A stretch of 64,000 nt of DNA from Flavobacterium wongokense (GTDB lineage: Bacteria > Bacteroidota > Bacteroidia > Flavobacteriales > Flavobacteriaceae), in assembly GCF_021608265.1 (NCBI RefSeq), contig NZ_JAKIHP010000001.1, positions 992,001-1,056,000 of the forward strand. The letters run 5' to 3'. Positions 1 to 9,577 of the stretch are shown here, in pieces; the first letter of the stretch is position 1; each line of letters starts with the position of its first letter. A program made the translations under genes and the position numbers. The notes below the pieces were generated by a model. The model was not told where the DNA came from. It saw only the letters and a list, made by a program, of their open reading frames with translations, and made no database searches.

Positions 1-1
1 C

Positions 2-118
2 TGGGGATTGAAAGGCGCTTTCCTTTCGATAATCGTTATAGAATTTATTATCATAATTTTGTATTCTAAAATATTAAAAAGGCATCTTTCGCTAAAAACA
101 GTAGGAATAAATGAGTAG
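2..118 (+). CDS. C-terminal end of a membrane protein, probably polysaccharide flippase (partial)
   Basis: An open frame enters from the left edge and stops with TAG at 116-118, giving 38 residues. They contain one strongly hydrophobic helix (isoleucine/leucine/valine rich) followed by a short basic tail. The stop lies inside the start of the next gene (ATG at 111), an 8-base overlap typical of translationally coupled genes. A terminal helix plus basic tail, just upstream of a polymerase-like gene, fits the end of a Wzx-type oligosaccharide flippase. That identity is inferred from context only, because too little sequence is present to recognise a family. Confidence 0.5.
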   Translation, partial: WGLKGAFLSIIVIEFIIIILYSKILKRHLSLKTVGINE

Positions 119-1373
119 CATCAAAATATCAAAGGATTTTCTGTATCAGGTACTTTTTGCGATTTGCATCTTCGTGACGTATCTGAACATTTACGAATTG
201 ACTTTTTTAGTTTGGATTGGTGTGATTCTGTTCACGATAAAAAGGCAATATTCCCTAACAATTTTTCAGTACATCTTTCCGTATACAGCCATTTTGATTG
301 TGGCATTCCTTTCGTGGTTTTATTATGACAACAGCATTTACGAAGTGATACGCGACATCACCTACCTGTTGAAGCCCATTCTCGGTTTGCTTGTTGGATA
401 TCAGCTTTGCAGGCATGCCAATATGAAGGTCATCCAAACCATCATTTATGTCGGATTCATCATCGCGGTAATCCACTTAGGAACAATTGCTTTCAATGTT
501 GTAGTCCATAAGGTTTTAAACATCCACGAATTGCGAAAGTATGCGGGCTATTTCAGTGATTTTGAAGTGTATGCGTTAATCTTAGTGATTTTCCATGAGA
601 AATTCAATGTAGAGCTTTCGAGGCAGCGATTTTGGATATTGCTCCTTACGATAGCTTTTTCAAGTTTTCTGTATTTATCAAGGGCAAACTTCATTCAGGC
701 TGTGGTTTTTTACATGGCTCTGAAAGGATATTTTGTTATGAACAAACGCGCACTCATCATCCTGATTACCTTTTTCTCAACCGTTATAATTGGCTATACG
801 ATTATTTACAATATGAGCCTAACGCGTAATGGTAGAGGTTTGGAAGCGTTGCTCTACAAAATTAAAAACGCACCAATCGAAGCATTTAAGTCGAAGGTTG
901 ACAAAGACGACTGGAAAGATTTCAATGATAATTACCGCGCCTACGAAAACATGCTGACCATCAGGGTTATGAAAAGTGAAGGTTTTTGGGGAATGGTAAG
1001 AGGGAAAGGTTTGGGTTCCGATGTCAAACTCGGGCAAAAATTGTATACCAATGACGGAACGGTCCTGACCAGGATATCCATTCTACACAATGCATTCATG
1101 ACGGTATTCCTAAAATCGGGATTAATAGGAGTCTTTTTTATGCTGTATTTCCTAAGGCTGCTTTTAACGAAACGGAAAACCAATGATGAATACATCAGGA
1201 ATTTAGGCATTCTGATATTTGCTACCGGGATTTACCTGTTTTTTGACAATTGGGTTTTATTGGGATTGTATTTAAAGACCGAAAGCAAATCGGTTATCAT
1301 CGGTTTTATACTTTGTTATATTGAATACAACATCAAACAGCAAAAAACCTCACAATTAGAGCCACAGACATGA
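111..1373 (+). CDS. O-antigen/exopolysaccharide polymerase-like membrane protein (Wzy/WaaL type)
   Basis: This 420-residue protein is almost entirely hydrophobic, with about ten to eleven membrane helices and one long polar loop at roughly residues 235-325. A HNAF motif follows near residue 325, just before another helix. Wzy polymerases and O-antigen ligases share this layout: many helices, one large periplasmic loop and a conserved His-Asn near its end. Such proteins join undecaprenyl-linked sugar units, or move chains to an acceptor, on the outer face of the inner membrane. The gene overlaps the preceding frame by 8 bases and the following glycosyltransferase by 4 (ATGA), so it sits inside an operon. 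Sequence alone does not separate polymerase from ligase. Confidence 0.75.
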   Translation: MSSIKISKDFLYQVLFAICIFVTYLNIYELTFLVWIGVILFTIKRQYSLTIFQYIFPYTAILIVAFLSWFYYDNSIYEVIRDITYLLKPILGLLVGYQLCRHANMKVIQTIIYVGFIIAVIHLGTIAFNVVVHKVLNIHELRKYAGYFSDFEVYALILVIFHEKFNVELSRQRFWILLLTIAFSSFLYLSRANFIQAVVFYMALKGYFVMNKRALIILITFFSTVIIGYTIIYNMSLTRNGRGLEALLYKIKNAPIEAFKSKVDKDDWKDFNDNYRAYENMLTIRVMKSEGFWGMVRGKGLGSDVKLGQKLYTNDGTVLTRISILHNAFMTVFLKSGLIGVFFMLYFLRLLLTKRKTNDEYIRNLGILIFATGIYLFFDNWVLLGLYLKTESKSVIIGFILCYIEYNIKQQKTSQLEPQT

Positions 1374-2458
1374 AAGCGATAAGGATATTTGTGGACTGCC
1401 ATGTTTTTGACGGGAATTTCCAGGGAACGACAACCTATCTCAAAGGCCTTTATTCAGAATTGATTAAGGACAAAAAATTCCATTTTGTCTTAGGCGCAGC
1501 AAAGATTGATTTTTTAGAGACCATTTTCGGAACGCATGACAATGTAAGTTATGTCCAGTATAAATCGGGCAACAAGTTTTACCGTTTGTTGTTTGATCTT
1601 CCGACAATCATAAAAGAACACCATATTGACTATGCGCATTTCCAGTATGTGGTTCCACCTTTTAAAAACTGCAAATACATAGTGACGATACACGACGTAT
1701 TGTTTTTGGATTTTCCGCAATATTTTCCATTAGCCTACAGGATTAAAAACAAATTATTGTTCAAAAGCAGTGCTACAAAATCGGAGGTTGTTTTGACGGT
1801 TTCGGATTATTCGAAACAACAAATCCAAAAACATTTCAATGTTCAGAAAGTAACGGTTACGCCCAATGCGGTTGACCCAATTTATTTTGAGCCTTATGAT
1901 AAGGATGAGGTTAAGGAGTTGGTAAAAGAAAAATTCAAAACAACCGATTACTTCCTTTTTGTCAGCCGTTGGGAACCAAGGAAAAACCATGACCGATTGC
2001 TAAAGGCATTTGTTGAAAACCAACATTATAAAAAAAACAACCTGGTTTTTGTAGGGAATAAAGCCCTTGAAAATAAAGTTTACAACGATTATTATGAGGC
2101 GTTGCCAGCCGATATAAAAGCAAAAGTTTTCAGTTTCAACAAAGTTGATTATGATGATTTGGTGCTTTTGGTCCGTGGTGCCGATTTATCCATTTATCCT
2201 TCGATTGCCGAAGGTTTCGGAATTCCGCCATTAGAATCCTTGGCGGCAAATGTCCCAACAATCTGTTCCAATACGACAGCCATGTCTGACTTTGATTTTT
2301 TTGGTGACTGTCTTTTCAACCCGTTGGATTTAAATGATTTGAAAAATAAAATAGAAATTGGTCTTCACGATACTAAAACTCCACAAAAAAGAAGCGAAAT
2401 GGCAGCCAAATTTACCTGGCAGTCTGCAGCAGCGCAGTTCAAAAAAGCGGTGTTGTAA
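1370..2458 (+). CDS. Glycosyltransferase family 4 (GT-B fold)
   Basis: This 362-residue cytoplasmic glycosyltransferase has the GT4 features. A middle segment has the VTPNAVD motif, followed by a second Rossmann half beginning FLFVSRWEPRKN. The nucleotide-sugar binding EGFGIPPLE motif (E-x7-E) lies near residue 280. Family members transfer a sugar from a nucleotide donor to a growing lipid-linked oligosaccharide. The start codon overlaps the stop of the polymerase-like gene in an ATGA quartet. Donor and linkage cannot be read from the sequence. Length is normal for the family and no damage is visible. Confidence 0.88.
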   Translation: MKAIRIFVDCHVFDGNFQGTTTYLKGLYSELIKDKKFHFVLGAAKIDFLETIFGTHDNVSYVQYKSGNKFYRLLFDLPTIIKEHHIDYAHFQYVVPPFKNCKYIVTIHDVLFLDFPQYFPLAYRIKNKLLFKSSATKSEVVLTVSDYSKQQIQKHFNVQKVTVTPNAVDPIYFEPYDKDEVKELVKEKFKTTDYFLFVSRWEPRKNHDRLLKAFVENQHYKKNNLVFVGNKALENKVYNDYYEALPADIKAKVFSFNKVDYDDLVLLVRGADLSIYPSIAEGFGIPPLESLAANVPTICSNTTAMSDFDFFGDCLFNPLDLNDLKNKIEIGLHDTKTPQKRSEMAAKFTWQSAAAQFKKAVL

Positions 2459-2484
2459 ATTTCAAAAAATTCAAATCTATTTGT

Positions 2485-2517
2485 TATGTTTGCACTGAAA
2501 GAGAAAAAATTGCAAAC
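2485..2517 (+). promoter_or_regulatory. Possible internal promoter box and small inverted repeat before the DUF1972 glycosyltransferase
   Basis: TATGTTTG at 2485-2492 matches the Bacteroidota -7 consensus TAnnTTTG. No TTG -33 element sits at the usual distance; the nearest candidate is 29 bases away. A 7-base inverted repeat, GTTTGCA (2488-2494) and TGCAAAC (2511-2517), surrounds an A-rich loop. The 73-base gap here is the longest within this forward-strand polysaccharide run, so a secondary promoter is plausible. Confidence 0.3.
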
Positions 2518-2531
2518 CGTAATAAAAATTC

Positions 2532-3644
2532 ATGAAAATAGCCATATTAGGAACCCGTGGTGTACCCAATTATTACGGAGGATTTGAGCAGTTTGCTGAA
2601 TTTTTTTCGGTGTACCTGGTAGAAAAAGGGCACGAGGTTTACTGCTACAATTCACACGACCATCCGCATCAGGAAAAGACTTTTCACGGCGTACACATCA
2701 TCCATCAATATGATCCAGAATACAAACTCGGGACATTCGGCCAGTTTATTTATGATTATAACTGTATCATGGATTCCCGAAAACGCGATTTTGATATCAT
2801 ATTACAATTAGGCTATACGAGCAATTCGGTGTGGCATTTCCTGCTTCCTAAGAAATCAATCATCATTACCAATATGGACGGATTGGAGTGGAAACGTACC
2901 AAGTATTCCAAACCGGTGCAGCAATTCCTGAAATACGCGGAACGCCTGGCGGCAAATAGCAGTGATTTTTTGGTTTCCGATTCTTTGGGGATTCAAAAAT
3001 TCCTAAAGTCAAAATACAGCAAGGACTCCACTTATATAGCTTATGGCGCTTATCCTTTTTCAAATCACAACGAAGCGGTTTTGGAAGAGTATGGTGTGGA
3101 AAAAGGGAACTACAATATGATCATGGCTCGGTTTGAACCGGAAAACAATTTGGACATGGTTCTGGAAGGTGTTGCGATGAACGAAGACAAAACTCCCATT
3201 TTGGTTGTTGGGAAACACCAGACAAAATATGGCGAATACCTAAAAAACAAGTTCAAGGACCATTCACACATCCGTTTTATGGGCGGGATTTATAACCTGG
3301 AAAATCTGAACAACCTGCGTTATTTTTCAAAACTCTATTTCCATGGGCATTCTGTTGGGGGAACAAACCCTTCCTTGCTCGAAGCGATGGCTTCCAAAGC
3401 GTTTGTCATAGCCCATAATAACGATTTCAATAAAGGGATTTTAAAGGAGAACAGTTATTATTTTTCGAATCCTGAGGAAGTGAAAAATATTCTGAATACA
3501 ATCAAAAAAAATGATAACTTGCAATTAGTTCAAAACAATTTTGACGCCATTGTAAATGAATTTAATTGGGAAAAAATAAATGGTGAATATTTACAACTCT
3601 TCGAAGAATGTTATTCAAAATCTGGTAAAAGAAAACAAAAATAG
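2532..3644 (+). CDS. DUF1972 glycosyltransferase (rhamnosyltransferase-like, GT4)
   Basis: This 370-residue protein begins MKIAILGTRGVPNYYGGFE, the hallmark of the DUF1972 N-terminal domain found in bacterial rhamnosyltransferase-like enzymes. The C-terminal half is a GT-B nucleotide-sugar domain with HGHSVGGTNPSLLEAM near residue 275, the family's version of the E-x7-E region. It should add a sugar to the repeat unit on the cytoplasmic face of the inner membrane. Its 3' end overlaps the next gene by about 65 bases if that gene starts at 3580. Rhamnose as donor is only a family association, and no dTDP-rhamnose genes lie in the window. Confidence 0.85.
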   Translation: MKIAILGTRGVPNYYGGFEQFAEFFSVYLVEKGHEVYCYNSHDHPHQEKTFHGVHIIHQYDPEYKLGTFGQFIYDYNCIMDSRKRDFDIILQLGYTSNSVWHFLLPKKSIIITNMDGLEWKRTKYSKPVQQFLKYAERLAANSSDFLVSDSLGIQKFLKSKYSKDSTYIAYGAYPFSNHNEAVLEEYGVEKGNYNMIMARFEPENNLDMVLEGVAMNEDKTPILVVGKHQTKYGEYLKNKFKDHSHIRFMGGIYNLENLNNLRYFSKLYFHGHSVGGTNPSLLEAMASKAFVIAHNNDFNKGILKENSYYFSNPEEVKNILNTIKKNDNLQLVQNNFDAIVNEFNWEKINGEYLQLFEECYSKSGKRKQK

Positions 3645-4938
3645 CAGTTCTTTTATCCCAATTCTTTTAGTACTTTCTACCATTCCGTTGCCTTTTGCCT
3701 TAAACAATGCCGCTTTAGGAATTTTTTTACTCACGGCTTTCATCACTTTCAAAAAAGGAAATTTCAGGATTCAGAAAGAGTTGATTTTTCCGGTGCTGCT
3801 TTATGTTTTGATGGTCTTTTCCTATTTCTGGTCTATCGAACCAAAGGAATCACTGGCTGCATTGTCAAAGGAAATCCCGTTACTATTGATTCCACTGGGT
3901 TTTTTTATTTTTAAGGAGAATACTTCAGAGCAAAAAAAGAGAATAATCACCTATTACAGTTACATCATCGTTGCCTTTGTGCTGTATTACTGTATCAGAG
4001 CGGCAATCCGCTATTGTATTTACCAGGATTCCAGGATGTTTTTTTATCATGGTGAAAATGATAAGGATTACGGACTTGTTCCAAAATTATTGAATGCAAT
4101 CCACATGTCGGTTTTTGTTGCTGTGGCTTTTTTCCATTTTTTTACCAAGGAAGTAAAATCAAAGGCGGACACGTTTTTTTCAATCCTTCTTTTCGGATTC
4201 ATATTGTTGCTGTCCTCCAAAAACATCATCCTTATAGTATTGTTATTGTCGTTAATCCATATTTTCTTTTTTTCAAAAGCGGCACACAATTTAAGATTAC
4301 GGAATCTTATCGTCTTTGTACTGCTGATTGTAATCGTTTTTTCAATAGGAAGGATAAGAGATAGGTTTAGGGTGGAATTCCAAACCAATACCGACAAAAG
4401 CCTCAGCGCCGATGTAATTGAAGGAGTTCCGGCAAGCGTGCATTATGTAAGCATCAAGGAAGCCTGGACCAATCCAACGTTTACGCCGAATGATTATTTT
4501 AACGGAACAGCCTTTAGGGTTTACCAAACCAGGATTTCCCTCGAATTAATCAGGGAAGAAAATGTATTCTTTACTGGGTTTGGACTCAATGCTTCATACC
4601 CTAAAATCAAGGAAAAAGCAACGCAGTACAACCTGTATATGGGAGTTGAAAATGACCCTGACAGCGGTTATCAATCCAAGAATTTCCACAACCAATACGT
4701 CCAGAATTTTGCCGAATTAGGGGTGTTTGGTTTTATATTATTGTTAATCATGTTGCTTGTGAACGTTAAAAATTCACTTAAAACGAAAGATTTTGTGCAT
4801 TTTGCTTTCGCATTTCTAATGATAAGTTTATTTTTGACAGAATCATTTTTATGGAGACAGAGAGGAGTTGTGTTTTTTACCATGATGTATTGTCTCTTTA
4901 ATTCCGGAATTGTGCCGAACAATTCCAAACCAGAATAA
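3580..4938 (+). CDS. O-antigen ligase family (Wzy_C-like) membrane protein
   Basis: This 452-residue protein has about ten to twelve membrane helices and a polar periplasmic loop at roughly residues 260-370. The motif HNQYVQNFAELGVFG follows near residue 373. His-Asn followed by a helix with a Glu-Leu-Gly turn is the signature of the Wzy_C/O-antigen ligase superfamily. It would polymerise repeat units or ligate finished chains at the periplasmic face. The first ATG (3580) gives a 65-base overlap with the previous gene. A later non-ATG start is possible, because the first helix begins only near residue 25. It is the second such protein in this locus, which suggests one is the polymerase and one the ligase. 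Confidence 0.8.
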   Translation: MVNIYNSSKNVIQNLVKENKNSSSFIPILLVLSTIPLPFALNNAALGIFLLTAFITFKKGNFRIQKELIFPVLLYVLMVFSYFWSIEPKESLAALSKEIPLLLIPLGFFIFKENTSEQKKRIITYYSYIIVAFVLYYCIRAAIRYCIYQDSRMFFYHGENDKDYGLVPKLLNAIHMSVFVAVAFFHFFTKEVKSKADTFFSILLFGFILLLSSKNIILIVLLLSLIHIFFFSKAAHNLRLRNLIVFVLLIVIVFSIGRIRDRFRVEFQTNTDKSLSADVIEGVPASVHYVSIKEAWTNPTFTPNDYFNGTAFRVYQTRISLELIREENVFFTGFGLNASYPKIKEKATQYNLYMGVENDPDSGYQSKNFHNQYVQNFAELGVFGFILLLIMLLVNVKNSLKTKDFVHFAFAFLMISLFLTESFLWRQRGVVFFTMMYCLFNSGIVPNNSKPE

Positions 4939-4947
4939 AAAAATTAT

Positions 4948-5931
4948 ATGAAAAGAATATTAATTACTGGCGCGGCTGGGTTTTTGGGCTCGCATCTTTG
5001 TGACCGTTTTATTGCAGAAGGATATTATGTAATTGGGATGGATAACTTGATAACGGGCGATTTAAAAAACATAGAGCATCTATTTAAGGATAAAAACTTC
5101 GAATTCTATCACCACGATGTAACCAAGTTTGTCCATGTGCCGGGAAATTTAGATTATATTCTTCATTTTGCATCACCAGCAAGCCCGATAGATTACCTTA
5201 AAATTCCGATTCAAACCTTGAAAGTTGGTTCGCTTGGAACACACAACCTTCTGGGGTTGGCAAGGGTAAAAAAAGCCAGGATTCTTATTGCCTCTACTTC
5301 TGAAATATATGGCGATCCTTTGGTTCATCCACAAACAGAAGATTACTACGGGAATGTAAATACCATAGGACCAAGAGGCGTTTATGACGAAGCCAAACGG
5401 TTCCAGGAATCAATCACTATGGCATACCACACTTTCCACGGCGTAGAAACCAGGATTGTTAGGATATTCAATACGTATGGACCAAGAATGCGGCTCAATG
5501 ACGGACGTGTAATTCCGGCTTTCATAGGCCAGGCATTGCGTGGAGAAGACCTGACTATTTTTGGTGACGGAAGCCAAACCCGATCTTTTTGTTATGTAAC
5601 CGATCAGGTGGAAGGTATTTTCAGGCTATTGCATTCTGATTATGCATTGCCGGTAAACATTGGTAATCCAAACGAAATTACGATTAAGGACTTTGCAGAC
5701 GAAATCATCAAATTGACCGGAACCAGCCAAAAAGTGGTTTATCATCCGCTGCCAATCAATGATCCAATGCAGCGTCAGCCCGATACGACCCGCGCTAAAG
5801 AAATTTTAGGCTGGGAAGCCAAAGTCTCAAGGGAAGAAGGAATGAAATTAACCTATGAATATTTTAAATCACTTTCATCGGAAGAACTTTTAAAAGAAGA
5901 GCATAAAGACTTTAAAGGATACATCCATTAA
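4948..5931 (+). CDS. UDP-glucuronate decarboxylase-like SDR (UXS family)
   Basis: This 327-residue extended short-chain dehydrogenase carries the NAD-binding GAAGFLG motif at residues 8-14. The catalytic set is STSEIYG (116-122) and YDEAK (Tyr146, Lys150). The sequence closely follows UDP-xylose synthases ([30 protein letters not shown]). Known enzymes oxidise and decarboxylate UDP-glucuronate to UDP-xylose in the cytoplasm. It lies 9 bases after the ligase-like gene and 6 before the glycosylphosphotransferase, so it is probably co-transcribed and feeds a pentose donor into the polysaccharide. UDP-glucose dehydrogenase, which makes the substrate, is not in the window. A related SDR specificity cannot be excluded. 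Confidence 0.88.
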   Translation: MKRILITGAAGFLGSHLCDRFIAEGYYVIGMDNLITGDLKNIEHLFKDKNFEFYHHDVTKFVHVPGNLDYILHFASPASPIDYLKIPIQTLKVGSLGTHNLLGLARVKKARILIASTSEIYGDPLVHPQTEDYYGNVNTIGPRGVYDEAKRFQESITMAYHTFHGVETRIVRIFNTYGPRMRLNDGRVIPAFIGQALRGEDLTIFGDGSQTRSFCYVTDQVEGIFRLLHSDYALPVNIGNPNEITIKDFADEIIKLTGTSQKVVYHPLPINDPMQRQPDTTRAKEILGWEAKVSREEGMKLTYEYFKSLSSEELLKEEHKDFKGYIH

Positions 5932-5937
5932 TAGCTT

Positions 5938-7305
5938 ATGGTTGCACAACAAACAGGGAGATATTCAAAATATATTAGACCGATAAATGTTCTTTTCGAT
6001 CTAGTTGTTATCACTTCATTAAGCACCTATTTCTTCAGGGAATTAGGGCTTAATCAGTTTTATTATCTTACCTATCAAACCTTCACCTGGATTTTGATTG
6101 CAATACTGGTGAAGTATTATGAGGTGTACCGATTCACCACTCCTGTTGAAATCATAACCAAATTAGTCAAGCAGTTTAGCGTATTTTTATTGGTGGTCAT
6201 TGCTTTTTTCCCCTTTGCGAAAACCGTAATCTTTAGCGGAAAGGCCATTGCCATTTTCATGACCATTAGCTTTTGCATTATCGTAACGTTCAAATATTTT
6301 TGGTTTTTTTATCTAAAGAAATACCGAATTGTAACGGGAAGTAACTTTAGGAATGCCGTCATTATTGGTTACACTGCTGAAGCAATCCGGCTTAAGGAAG
6401 TATTCGAAACCCGTAAGGATTATGGTTACCGATTTTTGGGATTCTTTTCAGACAAAAAGCAAAATCCTGAAGTAAAGGGAAGGATTGATGATTTGACCTC
6501 TTTTGTCATTGAAAATAAGGTAGACGAAATTTATTGCTCACTAAATGAAATTTCGAATGAGAAGCTAAAGGAACTGGTTGAATTTGCTGATGACAACAAA
6601 AAAGCAATCAAATTCATCCCCGATACCAAAGAGATTTTCTCAAAAAACCTAAAAATTGATTACTACGAACTATTCCCGGTTCTTTCCCTTCAAAAAACAC
6701 AACTTCACAATCCGTTCATCAAAGGAGTAAAACGCATTTTTGATATAACCTTTTCATTAATGGTGATTATATTCCTGCTCTCATGGCTCATTCCATTACT
6801 GGCATTATTGATAAAATTAGAGTCAAAAGGACCGGTATTTTTCAAGCAGGGAAGACCCGGATTGGATGAAGAAGAATTTTTCTGCTATAAATTCCGTTCG
6901 ATGCAGGTAAACGGATTTACCGAAAAGGAAGCCTCAAAAAATGACCCAAGGGTTACCCGAATGGGAAGATTCATGCGTAAAACCAGTATGGATGAATTAC
7001 CGCAATTCTTTAATGTTTTGCTTGGTGATATGTCGGTTGTTGGGCCAAGGCCACACCTATGGTCGCAAAATAAGGCTTATGCCAGTAAAATTAAGAAATA
7101 CATGGTCCGTCATTATGTGAAACCGGGAATTACAGGTTTGGCTCAGGTAAAAGGTTTCCGAGGTGAAATTGAAACCGAAGAAGACATGATCAACCGGATT
7201 AAGCTCGATGTATTTTATATTGAGAACTGGTCGTTGATCCTCGATATTAAAATCATTTTCCAAACCGTATTCAATATCTTCAAAGGAGAAGATAAAGCGT
7301 ATTAA
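5938..7305 (+). CDS. Polyprenyl glycosylphosphotransferase (WbaP/WcaJ-like initiating enzyme)
   Basis: This 455-residue protein has the three-part architecture of large initiating phosphoglycosyltransferases. Four N-terminal helices span residues 15-125, and a Rossmann-like CoA_binding_3 domain spans about 135-245. The C-terminal bacterial sugar transferase domain follows from about 260. That domain shows [18 protein letters not shown], the catalytic DELPQ, VGPRP and PGITGLAQV motifs. It moves a sugar-1-phosphate from a UDP-sugar to undecaprenyl phosphate, starting repeat-unit assembly. Its 3' end overlaps the convergent glycosyltransferase gene by 4 bases, marking the end of the forward-strand run. 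Sugar specificity is not readable. Confidence 0.93.
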   Translation: MVAQQTGRYSKYIRPINVLFDLVVITSLSTYFFRELGLNQFYYLTYQTFTWILIAILVKYYEVYRFTTPVEIITKLVKQFSVFLLVVIAFFPFAKTVIFSGKAIAIFMTISFCIIVTFKYFWFFYLKKYRIVTGSNFRNAVIIGYTAEAIRLKEVFETRKDYGYRFLGFFSDKKQNPEVKGRIDDLTSFVIENKVDEIYCSLNEISNEKLKELVEFADDNKKAIKFIPDTKEIFSKNLKIDYYELFPVLSLQKTQLHNPFIKGVKRIFDITFSLMVIIFLLSWLIPLLALLIKLESKGPVFFKQGRPGLDEEEFFCYKFRSMQVNGFTEKEASKNDPRVTRMGRFMRKTSMDELPQFFNVLLGDMSVVGPRPHLWSQNKAYASKIKKYMVRHYVKPGITGLAQVKGFRGEIETEEDMINRIKLDVFYIENWSLILDIKIIFQTVFNIFKGEDKAY

Positions 7306-8486
7306 AAAACGCCCTTTTCAATCAGAAGCCTGATTTGCTTATCTAAATTGAATTCACTCTGAGATTCATTAAAAATCTGTTGCTTCATATCCTTCAATTC
7401 GGATTTGCTCAATTTTGAAATCAGTTTCAGTTCCCGATTCAAATCTTCGTAGTTTCCAACCGCTGCGACCCAACCTAAATTATGGTCGTTGACGATGGTT
7501 TCGCCTTCCCCGCCACCAAAATAGATTATCGGAAAACCAAGCGAACCATATTCGAAAATTTTGGATGGAACCGAACCATAAATCCTTGTTTTTAAAGGAA
7601 CAATCGCGATATCTAAAGATTGTATCCTTTGATGCAGTTCTTTTCGGTCCACCATTCCGTGAAAGAAGATTTTGTTTTCATTTTGAGACGAAATCAAAGC
7701 TTCTATTTGACTTTTTTCGGCACCATCGCCAAAGATGTGGAGCTCGAGATTTAACCCTTTTAAATCGATTTTTTGGCACAATTCGAATACACCCTGTGCA
7801 ATTCCCAAAAGCCCTGCGTAAAATATTTTTACGGGTTGGTTTTCTTCAATTGAGAGTTCAGGGTTGGCAATTTTGTGATCCGGAAAATTACGGTACAAAA
7901 AACAATCTTTTTGTGGAAAAATGGTATGTACGTGTTCGATGATTTCATTAGACTGCCCCAAAATCAAAGTTGCTTTTTTATAAATAAACCTTTCGAGGAA
8001 CAAGGAGAATTTATGCGAAAGCGAATCTTTTTTCAGTGCTTTTAATTCGATTGCAGCCATTGGCCACAAATCGGAAATGTTGAGGATGATTTTTTTGTTT
8101 TTCAGCGAAAGCACCAAAACTGAAATAAAGGAAAGCAGTAATGGTGGCGATTGTACAATGACTTTCTTTGGTGTTTTTTTGAATAACAAATAGAAAAACA
8201 AACTCAATGAAAAGGACAAAACGGAAATAATGCGTACTAAAAGATTCTTGCTGACACTTGGATAAATCCAAAGACGCTTAACATTAATATTGTCCCGATT
8301 TTCAGTAACCGAAAACTTGCCTTTGTATTCGGGAAACAATTCGCCTTTTGGATAATTCCCCAACGGACAAATCACAGAAACCGAATAATTGTTTTGATGT
8401 AATTTTAAAGCCAACTGCTCAATCCTGTTGGCAGCAGCGCCTTTTTCAGGCGGATAATAATTGGATATTATTAGAATTTCTTCCAC
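7302..8486 (-). CDS. Glycosyltransferase family 4 (WbuB/WcaI-like)
   Basis: This 394-residue protein begins MEEILIISNYYPPEKGAAANRI, typical of WbuB-type GT4 enzymes with a long N-terminal acceptor domain. It has one hydrophobic segment around residues 85-110. The C-terminal nucleotide-sugar domain carries KIFYAGLLGIAQG, FGDG and the terminal motif KIFEYGSLGFPIIYFGGGE. It should act at the cytoplasmic membrane face on a lipid-linked sugar. Its start codon overlaps the stop of the epimerase gene by one base, so the two are translationally coupled. Coupling suggests the epimerised amino sugar (ManNAc-type) may be its donor or a derivative, which is inference. Confidence 0.85.
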   Translation of the reverse strand: MEEILIISNYYPPEKGAAANRIEQLALKLHQNNYSVSVICPLGNYPKGELFPEYKGKFSVTENRDNINVKRLWIYPSVSKNLLVRIISVLSFSLSLFFYLLFKKTPKKVIVQSPPLLLSFISVLVLSLKNKKIILNISDLWPMAAIELKALKKDSLSHKFSLFLERFIYKKATLILGQSNEIIEHVHTIFPQKDCFLYRNFPDHKIANPELSIEENQPVKIFYAGLLGIAQGVFELCQKIDLKGLNLELHIFGDGAEKSQIEALISSQNENKIFFHGMVDRKELHQRIQSLDIAIVPLKTRIYGSVPSKIFEYGSLGFPIIYFGGGEGETIVNDHNLGWVAAVGNYEDLNRELKLISKLSKSELKDMKQQIFNESQSEFNLDKQIRLLIEKGVF

Positions 8487-9574
8487 TATTTTTTTGAAAG
8501 CAGAATATCAATTATCCGCTCAGAGGCTTTCCCATCCCAAAGCTCAGGAATGCCGGCTTTTCTTGGGCCATTAACTAAAAATTCCCCAAAGATTTTCTCA
8601 AGGTTTTCAATAGAAGTCCCAACCAAAGTATTGGTTCCAATGGTTTGCGTTTCGGGCCTTTCGGTGTTGTTTCGCATCGTAAAACATGGAATCCCTAAAA
8701 CGGTAGTCTCTTCCGATATGCCACCAGAATCGGTAATCACGGCAAAACTGTTTTTAATCAGGTACATAAAATTCAGGTATCCTTGTGGTTCTACAAATAG
8801 TATGTTTTTCAGCTCTAGGTTGGTTTCGCCCAAAATAGCTTTCGTCCTCGGATGTATTGGGAAAATGATTTTTTTGTCGCCCACCATTTTGTCAATTCCT
8901 TCCAAAAGATTAATCAAGGATTTTTCCTCATCAACATTCGCCGGACGATGCAGTGTCAGGATAATGTAATTTCCGGTTTCGAGTTTGAATTCATTCCAAA
9001 ACGAAGGAGCAGCAATCCTGTTCAAATTTTGATATAAAGTATCAATCATTACATTCCCGACAAAGTGGACTGTTGACGGCTCAGCACCATATTTTAATAG
9101 GTTTTCACCAGCCCAGGTTGAGGTTGTAAAGAAATAATCGGTGATGCTGTCGGTAACAATCCGGTTGATTTCTTCGGGCATGGTCATGTCTCCCGAACGG
9201 ATTCCGGCTTCAACGTGGGTAACTTTTATGTTTAGTTTTTTGGCAACAACTGCACATGCCATAGTCGAATTGACATCGCCAACAACCAAAACCAAGTCAC
9301 ATGGATTCTGCAATAATTCCTGTTCAAAGGCAATCATGATAGCCGCAGTCTGCACCGATTGTGAGCCACTTTTAACTTCCAGATTGGCATTGGGATGCGG
9401 AATATTCAATTCTTCAAAAAAAGTATCACTTAGATTTTTATCGTAATGCTGACCGGTGTGAACCAAACGATAGGAAATATTGGCACCATCCTTTTGCTTT
9501 TTTTCAATCGCTTTGATGATGGGTGCTATTTTGATGAAATTGGGTCTTGCGCCGGCAACAATTGTAATTTTCAT
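8486..9574 (-). CDS. wecB: UDP-N-acetylglucosamine 2-epimerase, non-hydrolysing
   Basis: This 362-residue protein matches the WecB/MnaA family throughout: VAGARPNFIKIAPI at the N-terminus, HTGQHYD, VVGDVNSTMA, THVEAGIRSGD, MPEEINR and the C-terminal DSGGISEE and RNNTERPET motifs. The enzyme interconverts UDP-GlcNAc and UDP-ManNAc in the cytoplasm, supplying ManNAc or ManNAcA residues for surface polysaccharide. It lies between the PaaK-like gene (3-base gap) and the glycosyltransferase (1-base overlap) on the same strand. No UDP-ManNAc dehydrogenase is present here, so the final sugar is unknown. Confidence 0.95.
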   Translation of the reverse strand: MKITIVAGARPNFIKIAPIIKAIEKKQKDGANISYRLVHTGQHYDKNLSDTFFEELNIPHPNANLEVKSGSQSVQTAAIMIAFEQELLQNPCDLVLVVGDVNSTMACAVVAKKLNIKVTHVEAGIRSGDMTMPEEINRIVTDSITDYFFTTSTWAGENLLKYGAEPSTVHFVGNVMIDTLYQNLNRIAAPSFWNEFKLETGNYIILTLHRPANVDEEKSLINLLEGIDKMVGDKKIIFPIHPRTKAILGETNLELKNILFVEPQGYLNFMYLIKNSFAVITDSGGISEETTVLGIPCFTMRNNTERPETQTIGTNTLVGTSIENLEKIFGEFLVNGPRKAGIPELWDGKASERIIDILLSKK

Positions 9575-9577
9575 GTT

